A DNA stretch of 25,335 bases from DATKLX01 sp035542155 (GCA_035542155.1 DATKLX010000232.1:1-25335); one strand, 5' to 3'. Counted from the stretch's first letter, positions 1 through 7,616 are shown. The notes: a model not told the origin generated them from the sequence alone. Program-made: numbers and translations.

Positions 1-379
1 GCGGATTCAGGTCATGGCAAAGATTAGACTTCAGTGAAACGAGCGTTAGGTGAGACTTCACTTTAACAAAATGGCGATCGGGTTGAGAACAACCTGTTCG
101 ATTTCACAGGTTGAGCCAGGTAAACTGCATGAGCATGGAACGACTCAACGCGGCGCCATAGAATTGGATCATCCTAAATAAGGAAGTTCGATAGGGAGAA
201 TGCGATTGAGCAAACGAAAAGCTTGCTTGACCCTCTCGAAAAACTCTAATAAGGATCATTTGGTTATCTTCACCTAGCATTGCTGGACAAGAACCGGCGG
301 TTTTTCTGTTTCTCTGAGTAGGTATCTCGAAGACAAACCCTTCAGCCATGGCCTGCACACTGGCAGTCTGTGGCTGTTT
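1..379. other. Intergenic stretch with no recognisable gene
   Basis: No reading frame here resembles a known protein, and no tRNA, rRNA or common riboswitch is recognisable. Small structures are present. CAACCTGT (90-97) is the exact inverse of ACAGGTTG (106-113), with an 8-base loop and no T-run after it. GGTTG (81-85) can alternatively pair with CAACC (90-94). The word AGACTTCA occurs near positions 26 and 53. A small RNA or the 5' leader of recX could lie here, but nothing proves it. Confidence 0.5.
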
Positions 380-412
380 GTGTTTAAGATATGGAATGAA
401 ATATTGCGGGAT

Positions 413-1075
413 ATGGTGGAACATAAGATAACAGCTTTAAAAGTCCAGAAGAAAAACCCTAACCGGGTGAATGTATATCTGGATGGAGAGTACGCTTTTG
501 GATTGGCGCGGATCGTTGCCGCCTGGCTTTCGATCGGTCAAAGGATCAATGATGAACAAATCGATCGGTTGGTCAGCCAGGACGTTTCTGAGGTGGCATT
601 CCAGACCGCGCTGACCCAATTGAGCTATCGAGCGCGCTCGGAAGCAGAGTTAAGAAAGAAATTAGCAGGAAAGGGTTTTTCAGAGACGGTGATCAGCGCG
701 ATCCTAGACCGCTTGAAAGCAAATGGGATGGTAAACGATACCCAGTTTGCCCAGGCGTGGGTGGAAAACCAGAGCACGTTTCGACCACGGGGCCGTCGCC
801 TCCTCAAACTTGAACTTCGTTTGAAAGGACTGGGGGATGAGACCATCCAGGAAGCCCTGGATGAAGCTGAAGATGAGGAAGCCCTGGCCTATCAGGCAGC
901 ATTGCGACCTGCAAAACGCTATGCGGACCTGGAATGGGCCGATTTCCGCCTGAAGGTGAGCCAGTTCCTGACTCGACGTGGCTTTTCCTACGAAACTATC
1001 GCCCCAATCGTGTCCAGCCTCTGGGCAGAGAACCATTTAACGGATATAGAGAATGGCCGGAGGGGTTTAGAATGA
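413..1075 (+). CDS. recX: Regulatory protein RecX
   Basis: RecX binds RecA filaments and modulates recombination and SOS activity in the cytoplasm. The 220-residue product opens with a basic ITALKVQKKNPNRVNVYLDG segment. It then shows the small three-helix repeats typical of RecX, including LSYRARSEAELRKKL and AWVENQSTFRPRGRRLLKLE, with a last repeat near SQFLTRRGFSYETI. The length is at the upper end for the family. I chose ATG 413, which starts the protein just before the conserved N-terminal region. A GTG at 380 would add 11 residues with no family match. No strong Shine-Dalgarno precedes either start. rny follows after 18 bp, so the two are probably co-transcribed. No recA is seen in the window. 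The family assignment is secure; the exact start is less so. Confidence 0.85.
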   Translation: MVEHKITALKVQKKNPNRVNVYLDGEYAFGLARIVAAWLSIGQRINDEQIDRLVSQDVSEVAFQTALTQLSYRARSEAELRKKLAGKGFSETVISAILDRLKANGMVNDTQFAQAWVENQSTFRPRGRRLLKLELRLKGLGDETIQEALDEAEDEEALAYQAALRPAKRYADLEWADFRLKVSQFLTRRGFSYETIAPIVSSLWAENHLTDIENGRRGLE

Positions 1076-1093
1076 CGAAAAAGAGGAAGGAAG

Positions 1094-2623
1094 ATGGAAA
1101 ATTATATCTGGATCATTGCGGCTGGGATGGGAATCATTCTGGGGGCTGGGATCGGGTTTTTCTTCAAGAAATACCAGATCGAGAAAGAGCAACAGGAGAC
1201 ACAAACCAAGGCTGAAACGATCATCCAGCAGTCAACGGAAAATGCTCTGGCCATTGAGCTGAAAGCAAAAGATGAGGCGTTAAAAATTATCCAGGCAAGT
1301 GAATCGGAAGTCACTCGCCGGCGCAATGAAATCGCCCGGGAGGAAGACCGCCAGCAAAAGCGCAGAACGGAATCAGACCACCGCCTCGAGCGTCTGGAAC
1401 AGCGCGAGCAAACCATAAACAAGCGGCAGAGCATTCTGGATAAACGCGCTAATGATGTGGAAAAGATGTATTCACAGCAAATGGCTGAGCTGCAAAAAAT
1501 TGCGCAGATGACAGTCGAAGAGGCCCGAAATGTTCTGCTCGTGGAGGTAGAAAAGGAAGCTCGCTCCGACATGGCCCGCATTATCCGTCAGATTGAGGCA
1601 GAGGCGCGGGCCGAGGGTGAGAACCGCGCCCGAGAGCTGATCGCCGACGCCATCCAGCGCGTGGCTTCCGATCACGTCGCCGAGGTGACGACCTCGGTAG
1701 TCAACCTGCCAAACGAAGAGATGAAAGGGCGGATCGTTGGGCGCAACGGCCGCAATATTCGCGCTTTCGAGCAGGCGGCGGGCGTCGATGTCATTGTCGA
1801 TGACACACCGGAGGCAGTTACCGTCTCATGTTTTGATCCGGTGCGCCGCGAAGTAGCGCGCAGAGCTCTCTCACGCCTGATCCTGGATGGACGGATCCAC
1901 CCGGCCCACATCGAAAAGGTGCTTGGAGACGAGCAGCGTGAGGTAGAACGATCCATCGTGGAAGCTGGAGAGGAGGCTGCCTTTGAAGCCGGGGTCCCCG
2001 GGCTGCACCCGGAGGTATTGAAAATGTTGGGCCGGCTGCGCTACCGCACATCTTACGGGCAGAACCAGCTCTCACACGCCGTCGAAGTATCGAAGCTGGC
2101 GGCTGTGCTGGCCGCAGAGCTGGCCGCGGACGTCGAAGTATCCAAGGCGGGCGCTTTACTTCACGACCTGGGAAAAGCCATGGACCACAACACGGATGGG
2201 ACGCACGCAATTCTGGGAGCTGAATTTGCCAAGCGGTACGGGGTCAACCCCAAGGTGGTCAATATCATCGCATCTCACCACCACGAGGTTGACCAGGAAA
2301 GCGTAGAGGCGGTGATTGTCGAATCGGCCGATGCGATTTCAGGGGCGCGACCGGGCGCACGGCGGGAAGATCTGGAGCAGTATATCAAGCGCCTGCGAGC
2401 TTTGGAGGAAATTGCCAACTCCTACAAGGGCGTCAATCAGAGCTATGCGATCCAGGCCGGGCGCGAAGTACGCATTATCGTCCGCCCTGAGGATATCGAT
2501 GACCTGGCGGCGACGAGGTTGGCAAGAGATATCGCCAAGAAAATTGAGGAAACGATGCAGTACCCGGGCCAAATCAAAGTCACTGTGATCCGAGAGACCC
2601 GCGCCACAGAGTACGCGAAGTAA
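1094..2623 (+). CDS. rny: Ribonuclease Y
   Basis: RNase Y is the membrane-anchored endoribonuclease that starts mRNA decay in many bacteria lacking an RNase E-centred degradosome. The 509-residue protein has the full family architecture: an N-terminal membrane anchor (about 5-25), a long charged coiled coil (about 30-195, rich in E, R, K and Q), a KH RNA-binding domain around GRNGRNIRAFEQ (about 215-225), and a metal-dependent HD domain with the LLHDLGKA motif (His357-Asp358) followed by ASHHHEV. The length matches the usual ~510-520 residues. The start ATG has AGGAAGG (1084-1090) just upstream. The gene lies 18 bp after recX and ends 49 bp before the convergent peptidase gene. No key residue is missing. 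Confidence 0.96.
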   Translation: MENYIWIIAAGMGIILGAGIGFFFKKYQIEKEQQETQTKAETIIQQSTENALAIELKAKDEALKIIQASESEVTRRRNEIAREEDRQQKRRTESDHRLERLEQREQTINKRQSILDKRANDVEKMYSQQMAELQKIAQMTVEEARNVLLVEVEKEARSDMARIIRQIEAEARAEGENRARELIADAIQRVASDHVAEVTTSVVNLPNEEMKGRIVGRNGRNIRAFEQAAGVDVIVDDTPEAVTVSCFDPVRREVARRALSRLILDGRIHPAHIEKVLGDEQREVERSIVEAGEEAAFEAGVPGLHPEVLKMLGRLRYRTSYGQNQLSHAVEVSKLAAVLAAELAADVEVSKAGALLHDLGKAMDHNTDGTHAILGAEFAKRYGVNPKVVNIIASHHHEVDQESVEAVIVESADAISGARPGARREDLEQYIKRLRALEEIANSYKGVNQSYAIQAGREVRIIVRPEDIDDLAATRLARDIAKKIEETMQYPGQIKVTVIRETRATEYAK

Positions 2624-2632
2624 AATCGTAAC

Positions 2633-2667
2633 CCTGCCCGGGGAGCACGCGGGTGTTTCCAGGCAGG
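2633..2667. terminator. Hairpin between convergent rny and M24 peptidase genes
   Basis: CCTGCC (2633-2638) pairs with GGCAGG (2662-2667) in the 49-bp gap between convergent stop codons, with GC-rich sequence inside that could extend the stem. There is no U-run on either strand, so this is at best a weak or Rho-assisted bidirectional terminator. Confidence 0.3.
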
Positions 2668-2672
2668 CTCGA

Positions 2673-3785
2673 TCAGCCGACGACGATCAACTCCCGGATG
2701 AGGTTGCTCAGGCTTTCCGATCCGCTCCGGGTGACGACAACATCGTCCTCAATACGAACTCCGCCCTGACCCGGGATATAGATCCCGGGTTCAATGGTGT
2801 ACGCCATCCCCTGAGAGAGCAGAAATGAATTCTCTCCATAAATATACGGCGCTTCGTGGCTTTCCATGCCGAGACCGTGACCGGTCCGGTGGATAAAATA
2901 TTCCCCGAGGCCGGCATCCTCAATCACTTTGCGCGTAACCTGATCTACCTGGCCCGCTTCAATCCCGGGTTTCCCGGCCGCCCGCCCGGCTGCGTTTGCC
3001 TGTGCAACCACCTGGACGACCTCGGCCAGGTCGGTGGAAATCTCGGCGATCGCGAAGGTACGGGTCAGGTCGGAGAAATAATCCTGGTAGCTGGCTCCCC
3101 AATCGATCACTACCAGGTCGCCAGGTTGAAATTTCCGGTTTGTAGGCACCGCATGGGGATTCGCGCTGTTGGGACCGCCGGCGACGATGGGCTGGAAAGG
3201 CAGCTCGCCATCTGAGCCAGCGCGCATCAACTGCAAGGTCAGCTCGGAGGCAAGCTGGCGTTCGGTCATCCCGATTTTGATCAGAGGTAAGGTGGCATTT
3301 AAGGCATTCTGGGCGATGGTCACCGCCTGACGCATGTTTTGAATTTCGCCAGGTTCCTTGCAAATCCGCAGTGAGGATAAAACTTCGTCTGCAGAGACAA
3401 TTTCTGCACCTGGGGCAGCTTCTTCCAGGAAGCGAAGCTCGAGAACCCGTAAGCGGACCGGTTCCACGCCGATTTTCTTATGCTCTAATCCCTGATTTTT
3501 CGCTGCCCTGGCATAGGCCTGGTTCCAGTCAGCCGGGTTATCGCCAAAAGGGAACGTCTCCATTTCAAGGGAATTCGAAGCGACTTTATTTGTTTCCAGT
3601 GCAGGAAGGATCAGAGCTGGCTTTTTGCCTGGGGTAAACAGGCCCAAGGTGGGCCTTTCGCTCAGGTGAAAATGCAGACCGGTTAAATATGCCAGGTTGG
3701 GACCGGGATTAAGCGTGAGCGTGTCGATTCCAACCTTTTTCATTGATGCATAAAGGGTTTCTAAACGGTGTGTAAACGGCATCAT
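2673..3785 (-). CDS. M24-family metallopeptidase (Xaa-Pro aminopeptidase/dipeptidase)
   Basis: This is a cytoplasmic dinuclear-metal peptidase of the creatinase/prolidase fold, expected to release N-terminal residues before proline. The 370-residue protein has a creatinase-like N-terminal domain (about 1-135) and a pita-bread catalytic domain. The metal ligands are visible in order: Asp in VVIDWGASYQDYFSDLTRTF (two aspartates), His in HRTGHGLGMESHEAP, Glu in YTIEPGIYIPG and the final Glu in GVRIEDDVVVT. The start has GGAG 6 bp upstream on the minus strand; a second ATG follows directly and could also be used. It is transcribed towards rny and away from the tRNA genes. Aminopeptidase P and prolidase cannot be told apart by eye, so no symbol is given. 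Confidence 0.93.
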   Translation of the reverse strand: MMPFTHRLETLYASMKKVGIDTLTLNPGPNLAYLTGLHFHLSERPTLGLFTPGKKPALILPALETNKVASNSLEMETFPFGDNPADWNQAYARAAKNQGLEHKKIGVEPVRLRVLELRFLEEAAPGAEIVSADEVLSSLRICKEPGEIQNMRQAVTIAQNALNATLPLIKIGMTERQLASELTLQLMRAGSDGELPFQPIVAGGPNSANPHAVPTNRKFQPGDLVVIDWGASYQDYFSDLTRTFAIAEISTDLAEVVQVVAQANAAGRAAGKPGIEAGQVDQVTRKVIEDAGLGEYFIHRTGHGLGMESHEAPYIYGENSFLLSQGMAYTIEPGIYIPGQGGVRIEDDVVVTRSGSESLSNLIRELIVVG

Positions 3786-3829
3786 CGCTTTCTCCTTCTT
3801 TCGGCGTATTATCAGGAGGTTTTAATGTT

Positions 3830-3835
3830 ATTATA
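3830..3835 (-). promoter_or_regulatory. Candidate -10 box for the M24 peptidase gene
   Basis: A perfect TATAAT reads leftwards 44 bp before the start codon at 3785. No good -35 sits at the usual distance (the nearest is TTTCTC with a 16-bp spacer), so the call rests on the -10 alone. Confidence 0.4.
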
Positions 3836-3936
3836 GCCTGAACCGCACCAAGAGAAAGAGATTTCAGATCAATGGGATTTCCCGTGATGAATCACCCTCC
3901 CACGGAGATTCCGAAAGAACCGAGATTTCACCCACC

Positions 3937-3965
3937 TTGACATACAAACCTCTCACAGGTAGAAT
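3937..3965 (+). promoter_or_regulatory. Sigma-70-type promoter of the first tRNA-Ala
   Basis: TTGACA (3937-3942), a 17-bp spacer and TAGAAT (3960-3965) lie 18 bp before the first base of the mature tRNA. This is the best consensus promoter in the window and indicates a housekeeping sigma factor with classical hexamers. Confidence 0.85.
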
Positions 3966-3982
3966 ATGCAAGCTTTTGGTAC

Positions 3983-4055
3983 GGGCCTGTAGCGCAGTTG
4001 GGAGCGCGCTTCAATCGCACTGAAGAGGTCGAGGGTTCGAATCCCTCCAGGTCCA
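3983..4055 (+). tRNA. tRNA-Ala (anticodon CGC)
   Basis: A complete 73-nt cloverleaf. The acceptor stem GGGCCTG pairs with CAGGTCC and contains the G3:U70 pair that is the alanine identity element. The D stem GCGC/GCGC holds a GG-containing loop. The anticodon stem is CTTCA/TGAAG, with CGC at 4016-4018 reading GCG codons. The T stem is GAGGG/CCCTC with loop TTCGAAT, and A73 is the discriminator. The CCA tail is not encoded. The gene has its own promoter and is closely related to the next tRNA. Confidence 0.96.
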
Positions 4056-4070
4056 CTCCGCAAATATCTC

Positions 4071-4100
4071 TTGTGCGAGCCGGGTTTCCTGTGGTACAAT
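4071..4100 (+). promoter_or_regulatory. Candidate promoter of the second tRNA-Ala
   Basis: TTGTGC (4071-4076), an 18-bp spacer and TACAAT (4095-4100) end 21 bp before the mature tRNA start. The -35 is weaker than that of the first tRNA. Read-through from the upstream promoter is also possible, because no terminator separates the two tRNAs. Confidence 0.6.
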
Positions 4101-4121
4101 ACGCCACACTGAGGTAGATCA

Positions 4122-4194
4122 GGGCCCATAGCGCAGTTGGGAGCGCGTCTCAATGGCATTGAGAAGGTCGAGAGTTCGAATCTCTCTGGGTCCA
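4122..4194 (+). tRNA. tRNA-Ala (anticodon GGC)
   Basis: A complete 73-nt cloverleaf. The acceptor stem is GGGCCCA/TGGGTCC, again with G3:U70. The D arm is identical to that of the first tRNA. The anticodon stem is TCTCA/TGAGA, with GGC at 4155-4157 reading GCC and GCU codons. The T stem is GAGAG/CTCTC, with A73 and no encoded CCA. Most differences from the CGC isoacceptor upstream are compensated within stems, so the pair looks like an old duplication whose anticodon changed. Confidence 0.96.
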
Positions 4195-4214
4195 CTATAG
4201 ATTCTAAATCTGAG

Positions 4215-4244
4215 AATCGAGAAACCCTCGGTTCTCGATTTTTC
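4215..4244 (+). terminator. Intrinsic terminator of the tRNA-Ala unit
   Basis: AATCGAGAA (4215-4223) pairs exactly with TTCTCGATT (4232-4240). CC/GG extends the stem after one bulged A, and a T-run with one C (ending 4244) follows. It lies 20 bp after the second tRNA and about 20 bp before the T-box Stem I. Confidence 0.85.
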
Positions 4245-4250
4245 TATAAC
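4245..4250 (+). promoter_or_regulatory. Possible -10 box for the leuS leader
   Basis: TATAAC directly follows the tRNA terminator and would place a transcription start near 4257, just before Stem I of the T-box. No acceptable -35 is seen; that position falls inside the terminator hairpin. Weak call. Confidence 0.3.
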
Positions 4251-4264
4251 GCAAACAGCGCCAT

Positions 4265-4519
4265 GCGGGAGTAGTAGGCCATCTCTCAGAGAGCCGGGAA
4301 ACAGGTGAGAGCCCGGCAGGTGCCCAGGAGAGCACGATGCTTCCAGGCCGAACTCGCCCGCAACCCTCTAGAGGGTAGCTTTTCCAGTGAAAACCAGTAG
4401 CTGGAGACGGGTTTCGCCCGTTACCGCGATCCAGAGCGGTCCGGAAGATAGGCCGGACAAGCAGGGTGGTACCGCGGAGAATCCCTTCGTCCCTGACCGG
4501 ACAAGGGATATTTCTTTTT
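4265..4519 (+). ncRNA. T-box riboswitch (tRNA-Leu sensing) upstream of leuS
   Basis: T-box leaders bind uncharged tRNA and allow transcription of the downstream gene. Stem I is closed by GCGGG (4265-4269) with CCCGC (4357-4361) and GGCC (4277-4280) with GGCC (4346-4349). Between them lie an AGTAGTA bulge on the 5' side and the specifier loop GAACTCG on the 3' side. The specifier is CTC (4353-4355), a leucine codon, which agrees with the gene controlled. The conserved T-box AGGGTGGTACCGCGG is at 4463-4477. Its TGGT (4467-4470) can pair with the NCCA end of an A73 tRNA such as tRNA-Leu. The antiterminator pairs CAGGG (4462-4466) with CCCTG (4491-4495), and this competes with the terminator that follows. 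All main elements are present, so the leader appears functional. Confidence 0.95.
4481..4519 (+). terminator. Regulated terminator of the leuS T-box
   Basis: ATCCCTT (4481-4487) pairs with AAGGGAT (4503-4509) and GTCC (4489-4492) with GGAC (4499-4502). The loop is CTGACC, and ATTTCTTTTT follows. The 5' arm and loop overlap the bases needed for the antiterminator, so this is transcriptional, not translational, control. Confidence 0.88.
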
Positions 4520-4577
4520 GATCGGCCGGGGAAGTCTGTGAAGAACGACTCGTCGTGCAGCCGCACGGTCCAGGTAT

Positions 4578-4582
4578 GGAGG
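4578..4582 (+). promoter_or_regulatory. Ribosome binding site fixing the leuS start
   Basis: GGAGG lies 5 bp before ATG 4588. The in-frame upstream starts at 4555 and 4576 overlap or precede this site, so 4588 is the better start. Confidence 0.8.
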
Positions 4583-4587
4583 TTTCG

Positions 4588-7044
4588 ATGACAAACCAGT
4601 TTCCACCGATGTATAATCCCGCTGAAATCGAGCCTAAATGGCAGGCTCGCTGGGAAAACGATGGATTATACCGTTCCATTATCTATCCAGATAAACCCAA
4701 GCATTATGCATTGACGATGCTTCCCTATCCATCCGGCGATTTGCACATCGGGCACTGGTACGCGATGACCCCCTCCGACGCCCGGGCGCGGTTTATGCGC
4801 ATGCGAGGATATAACGTCCTTTTCCCAATGGGTTTCGATGCCTTTGGCCTACCGGCGGAAAATGCAGCGATTAAGCATAATATCCATCCTAAGAAATGGA
4901 CTTACGCCAACATCGAGAAAATGCGCCGCCAACTGCGCAGCATGGGCGCCATGTTCGATTGGCGACGGGAGGCGGTCTCGGCGGATCCGGAGTATTACCG
5001 CTGGACCGAGTGGTTTTTCATTCAACTGTACAAAGGCGGATTGGCGTACCGGAAAAATTCCCCCGTGGATTGGTGCCCCAACTGCAACACCACGCTGGCC
5101 CGCGAACAGGTCTGGGGTGATGACCGGCACTGCGAGCGCTGCGGGACCCCTGTGATCAAGAAGGAGCTCGAACAGTGGTTTTTCAAGACGACCCAGTATG
5201 CGGACGAGTTATTGAGTTACCAGGGCATCGATTGGCCTGAGCGCGTCCAGGTGCTGCAAACGAATTGGATCGGACGTTCTGAAGGGGCGGCAGTCACCTT
5301 TTCCACTGAAGAAGGGGATGCGATCGAAATCTTCACGACTCGCCCGGATACATTGTGGGGAGTCACGTTTATGGTGCTGGCCCCAGAGCATCCTCTGGTG
5401 CAAAAGATCACCACATCTGAGCAGAAGGCAGAGGTCGATCAATACCTCCAGCAGACGCTACGCCAGTCTGATCTACAGCGTGAGGCAGCCGATAAGGAAA
5501 AGACCGGCATATTCACCGGAGCGTATGCAATCAACCCGGTGAACGGCGAGCGCGTACCGATTTGGATCGCGGATTATGTATTGATGACATATGGGACCGG
5601 GGCAATTATGGCTGTGCCGGCTCACGATCAACGCGATTTTGAGTTTGCGCGAAAATTTGGTCTGGAAATTCGTGTCGTCATTCAGCCGGAAGGTGAAGAG
5701 GAGATCGACACATCCAGGATGGCCGCAGCGGTACCCGCGGTGGGACGGATGGTCCATTCGGGGAGTCTGACCGGGACTCCGGGAGAGAAGGCGTTCGACT
5801 GCACGGTCGTATTCCTCGAAAAGCAAGGGATTGGCCACCGCACAACCAACTACCGCCTGCGAGACTGGTTAATTTCTCGCCAGCGTTACTGGGGTGCCCC
5901 GATCCCGATGATTTATTGTCAGAACTGTGGGGTCATTCCCGTCCCAGAGGACCAGCTTCCCGTCCTTCTACCGGATGATGTGGAATGGCGGCCAACAGGG
6001 GAGAGCCCGTTGAAGCTGCATCCGACCTGGCGGCATGTCGATTGCCCGATTTGTGGTGGACCAGCGGAGCGAGAGACCGATACCATGGACACCTTCATGT
6101 GCTCCTCCTGGTATCACCTGCGTTATCTCAGCCCTCACTACGACCAGGGGCCGTTCGATCCAGTGGAATATGATTATTGGATGCCGGTGGATACCTATAC
6201 GGGGGGTATCGAGCATGCCAACATGCACTTGATCTACACTCGCTTTTTCCATAAAGCGCTTCGTGATCTTGGGATTACAAAAGGAAACGAACCGATGCTC
6301 CAGTTGCGCAACCAGGGTATGGTTTTGGGTGAAGATTCGGAAAAAATGTCTAAGAGCCGGGGAAACGTGATTGCCCCGGATAACCTGGTGCAGTTGTACG
6401 GCGCCGACGCAATGCGCGCCTACCTGATGTTCTTCGCCCGATGGGACCAGGGCGCACCCTGGAGCAGCAGCGGCTTGGATGGGACTGTACGCTGGCTGCG
6501 GCGGGTATGGGGGAGCATTGTCGACCCGGCCCAGATAGCAGACTCACCAGACCCTGCCCAGATCCGCAACCTACGGCGCAAGGTCCACCAGACGCTGCGC
6601 GCTGTCACCCGCGATTTCGAGACATTCCAGTTTAACACGATCGTTTCTGCGCTGATGGAATTAATGAACGAGATGATAAGAACCCGTCCGGCATTGTACG
6701 GGACGCCTGCCTGGGAGGAGGCTGTAGACCTCTATCTGCGCATGCTGGCACCCGTTGCTCCGCACATCGCCGAAGAGCTTTGGGCGATCCTGGATAAACC
6801 GTATTCGGTGCACCAACAGGCCTGGCCTATGGTCGATGAAGAAGCGGCGCGGATGGACGAGATCACCCTCGTGGTTCAGGTGAATGGCAAGTTACGCGAC
6901 CGGATCACCGTTCCGGTGGATATTAATGAAACCGCAGCCAGGGAAAAAGCGCTGGCAAGCGAAGCCGTTCAAAAAATCCTCGCTGGCCGCCAGCCAAGGC
7001 AAGTCATCTATGTCCCCGGCCGGCTGGTGAACGTGGTGGGATAA
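4588..7044 (+). CDS. leuS: Leucyl-tRNA synthetase
   Basis: A cytoplasmic class I aminoacyl-tRNA synthetase that charges tRNA-Leu with leucine. From ATG 4588 the protein has 818 residues, normal for bacterial LeuRS. The HIGH signature is HIGH at 53-56 (in YPSGDLHIGHWYAM) and KMSKS is at 586-590. Between them lie a zinc-knuckle-like CPNC...CERCG pair, the CP1 editing domain with TTRPDTLWGVTFM, and a second CQNC/CPICGG cysteine cluster. The C-terminal anticodon-binding domain ends in the small LeuRS domain with LVVQVNGKLRDRI. Expression is controlled by the T-box leader directly upstream with a CUC specifier. A lipoprotein gene starts 6 bp after the stop and may share the transcript. Confidence 0.98.
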   Translation: MTNQFPPMYNPAEIEPKWQARWENDGLYRSIIYPDKPKHYALTMLPYPSGDLHIGHWYAMTPSDARARFMRMRGYNVLFPMGFDAFGLPAENAAIKHNIHPKKWTYANIEKMRRQLRSMGAMFDWRREAVSADPEYYRWTEWFFIQLYKGGLAYRKNSPVDWCPNCNTTLAREQVWGDDRHCERCGTPVIKKELEQWFFKTTQYADELLSYQGIDWPERVQVLQTNWIGRSEGAAVTFSTEEGDAIEIFTTRPDTLWGVTFMVLAPEHPLVQKITTSEQKAEVDQYLQQTLRQSDLQREAADKEKTGIFTGAYAINPVNGERVPIWIADYVLMTYGTGAIMAVPAHDQRDFEFARKFGLEIRVVIQPEGEEEIDTSRMAAAVPAVGRMVHSGSLTGTPGEKAFDCTVVFLEKQGIGHRTTNYRLRDWLISRQRYWGAPIPMIYCQNCGVIPVPEDQLPVLLPDDVEWRPTGESPLKLHPTWRHVDCPICGGPAERETDTMDTFMCSSWYHLRYLSPHYDQGPFDPVEYDYWMPVDTYTGGIEHANMHLIYTRFFHKALRDLGITKGNEPMLQLRNQGMVLGEDSEKMSKSRGNVIAPDNLVQLYGADAMRAYLMFFARWDQGAPWSSSGLDGTVRWLRRVWGSIVDPAQIADSPDPAQIRNLRRKVHQTLRAVTRDFETFQFNTIVSALMELMNEMIRTRPALYGTPAWEEAVDLYLRMLAPVAPHIAEELWAILDKPYSVHQQAWPMVDEEAARMDEITLVVQVNGKLRDRITVPVDINETAAREKALASEAVQKILAGRQPRQVIYVPGRLVNVVG

Positions 7045-7050
7045 CACCGC

Positions 7051-7596
7051 TTGATCAGGCACGTTTTTCTTATGGTTTGTTTAGCCATCCTGCTTGGCGC
7101 CTGCGTTCGACCCGCGTCAACCGGATTGCCCAGCCAGGACGAAGATATTTTTGCAACAAGTACCCTTACCAACGCGAATCCTTCTTCCCAGGCAACCGAA
7201 CCGTCTAATATGGAAACACCTGAAGATCGGGGAACATTTTTCCCCAAAACCACATTTACCCCGGCAGAAACAGTAGATGCGACGGTGATCGTTCATTTTC
7301 AAAACGCCAGGATAGAAACCGTGGGATTCATGGATTCCGGGATCATGATCGTGGTGGTGTCTATCCCTGGAGGGGTCAACGGGACGTTTCGCGCTGAGCT
7401 GGGGCAGATCCCGTTTCAATGCACGATCCAGGAGGCCATTCAGGATCGCCTGTACTGTTACGGATCCCCTCCCGTGACACCTGGCAAGTACCCATTCGCA
7501 GTCTTTGCCGGTTCAGCGGATAGGCCGATCTTCCAGACGATGCTCACCACGCCGCTGATGCCCACTCCGGAAACGACTCCAACTCCAAGATCATAA
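7051..7596 (+). CDS. Small putative lipoprotein of unknown function
   Basis: I do not recognise a family for this 181-residue protein. It starts MIRHVFLMVCLAILLGAC: a short basic N-terminus, a hydrophobic stretch and a lipobox LLGAC with Cys18, so it should be exported and lipid-anchored. Residues 19-70 are rich in Ser, Thr and Pro, like a flexible tether. A compact part follows (about 75-165, including GGVNGTFRAELGQIPFQC and YPFAVFAGS, with two Cys that could form a disulfide). The end is a Pro/Thr tail (PTPETTPTP). The start is TTG 7051, 6 bp after leuS; ATG 7072 would shorten the signal peptide and remove its positive charge. The link to leuS may be only positional. The compact part might be a small Ig-like beta domain, but this is a guess. 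Confidence 0.75.
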   Translation: MIRHVFLMVCLAILLGACVRPASTGLPSQDEDIFATSTLTNANPSSQATEPSNMETPEDRGTFFPKTTFTPAETVDATVIVHFQNARIETVGFMDSGIMIVVVSIPGGVNGTFRAELGQIPFQCTIQEAIQDRLYCYGSPPVTPGKYPFAVFAGSADRPIFQTMLTTPLMPTPETTPTPRS

Positions 7597-7597
7597 C

Positions 7598-7616
7598 TTT
7601 TTACACTGTTTTTACA
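7598..7616 (+). promoter_or_regulatory. TTTTTACA direct repeat, possible response-regulator box
   Basis: TTTTTACA occurs at 7598-7605 and again at 7609-7616, exactly 11 bp apart, just after the lipoprotein stop and 56 bp before the ridA -35 box. TTTACA-5 bp-TTTACA resembles PhoP/PhoB-type boxes, which are direct repeats with 11-bp spacing. The operon downstream encodes an OmpR/PhoB-family regulator, so autoregulation is possible. Confidence 0.4.

Noticed and set aside
71..181. 36-codon forward frame starting ATG 71, and another short one at ATG 200
   Set aside because: No properly spaced Shine-Dalgarno (the ATG 200 frame has GGGAG almost abutting the start) and no protein-like features.
227..255. 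TTGACC with AT-rich sequence downstream as a recX promoter
   Set aside because: No acceptable -10 at 16-18 bp; TAATAA comes at 14 bp.
104..424. 106-codon reverse-strand frame upstream of recX
   Set aside because: The translation has no recognisable motif, overlaps the recX start and has no ribosome binding site. It is likely chance.
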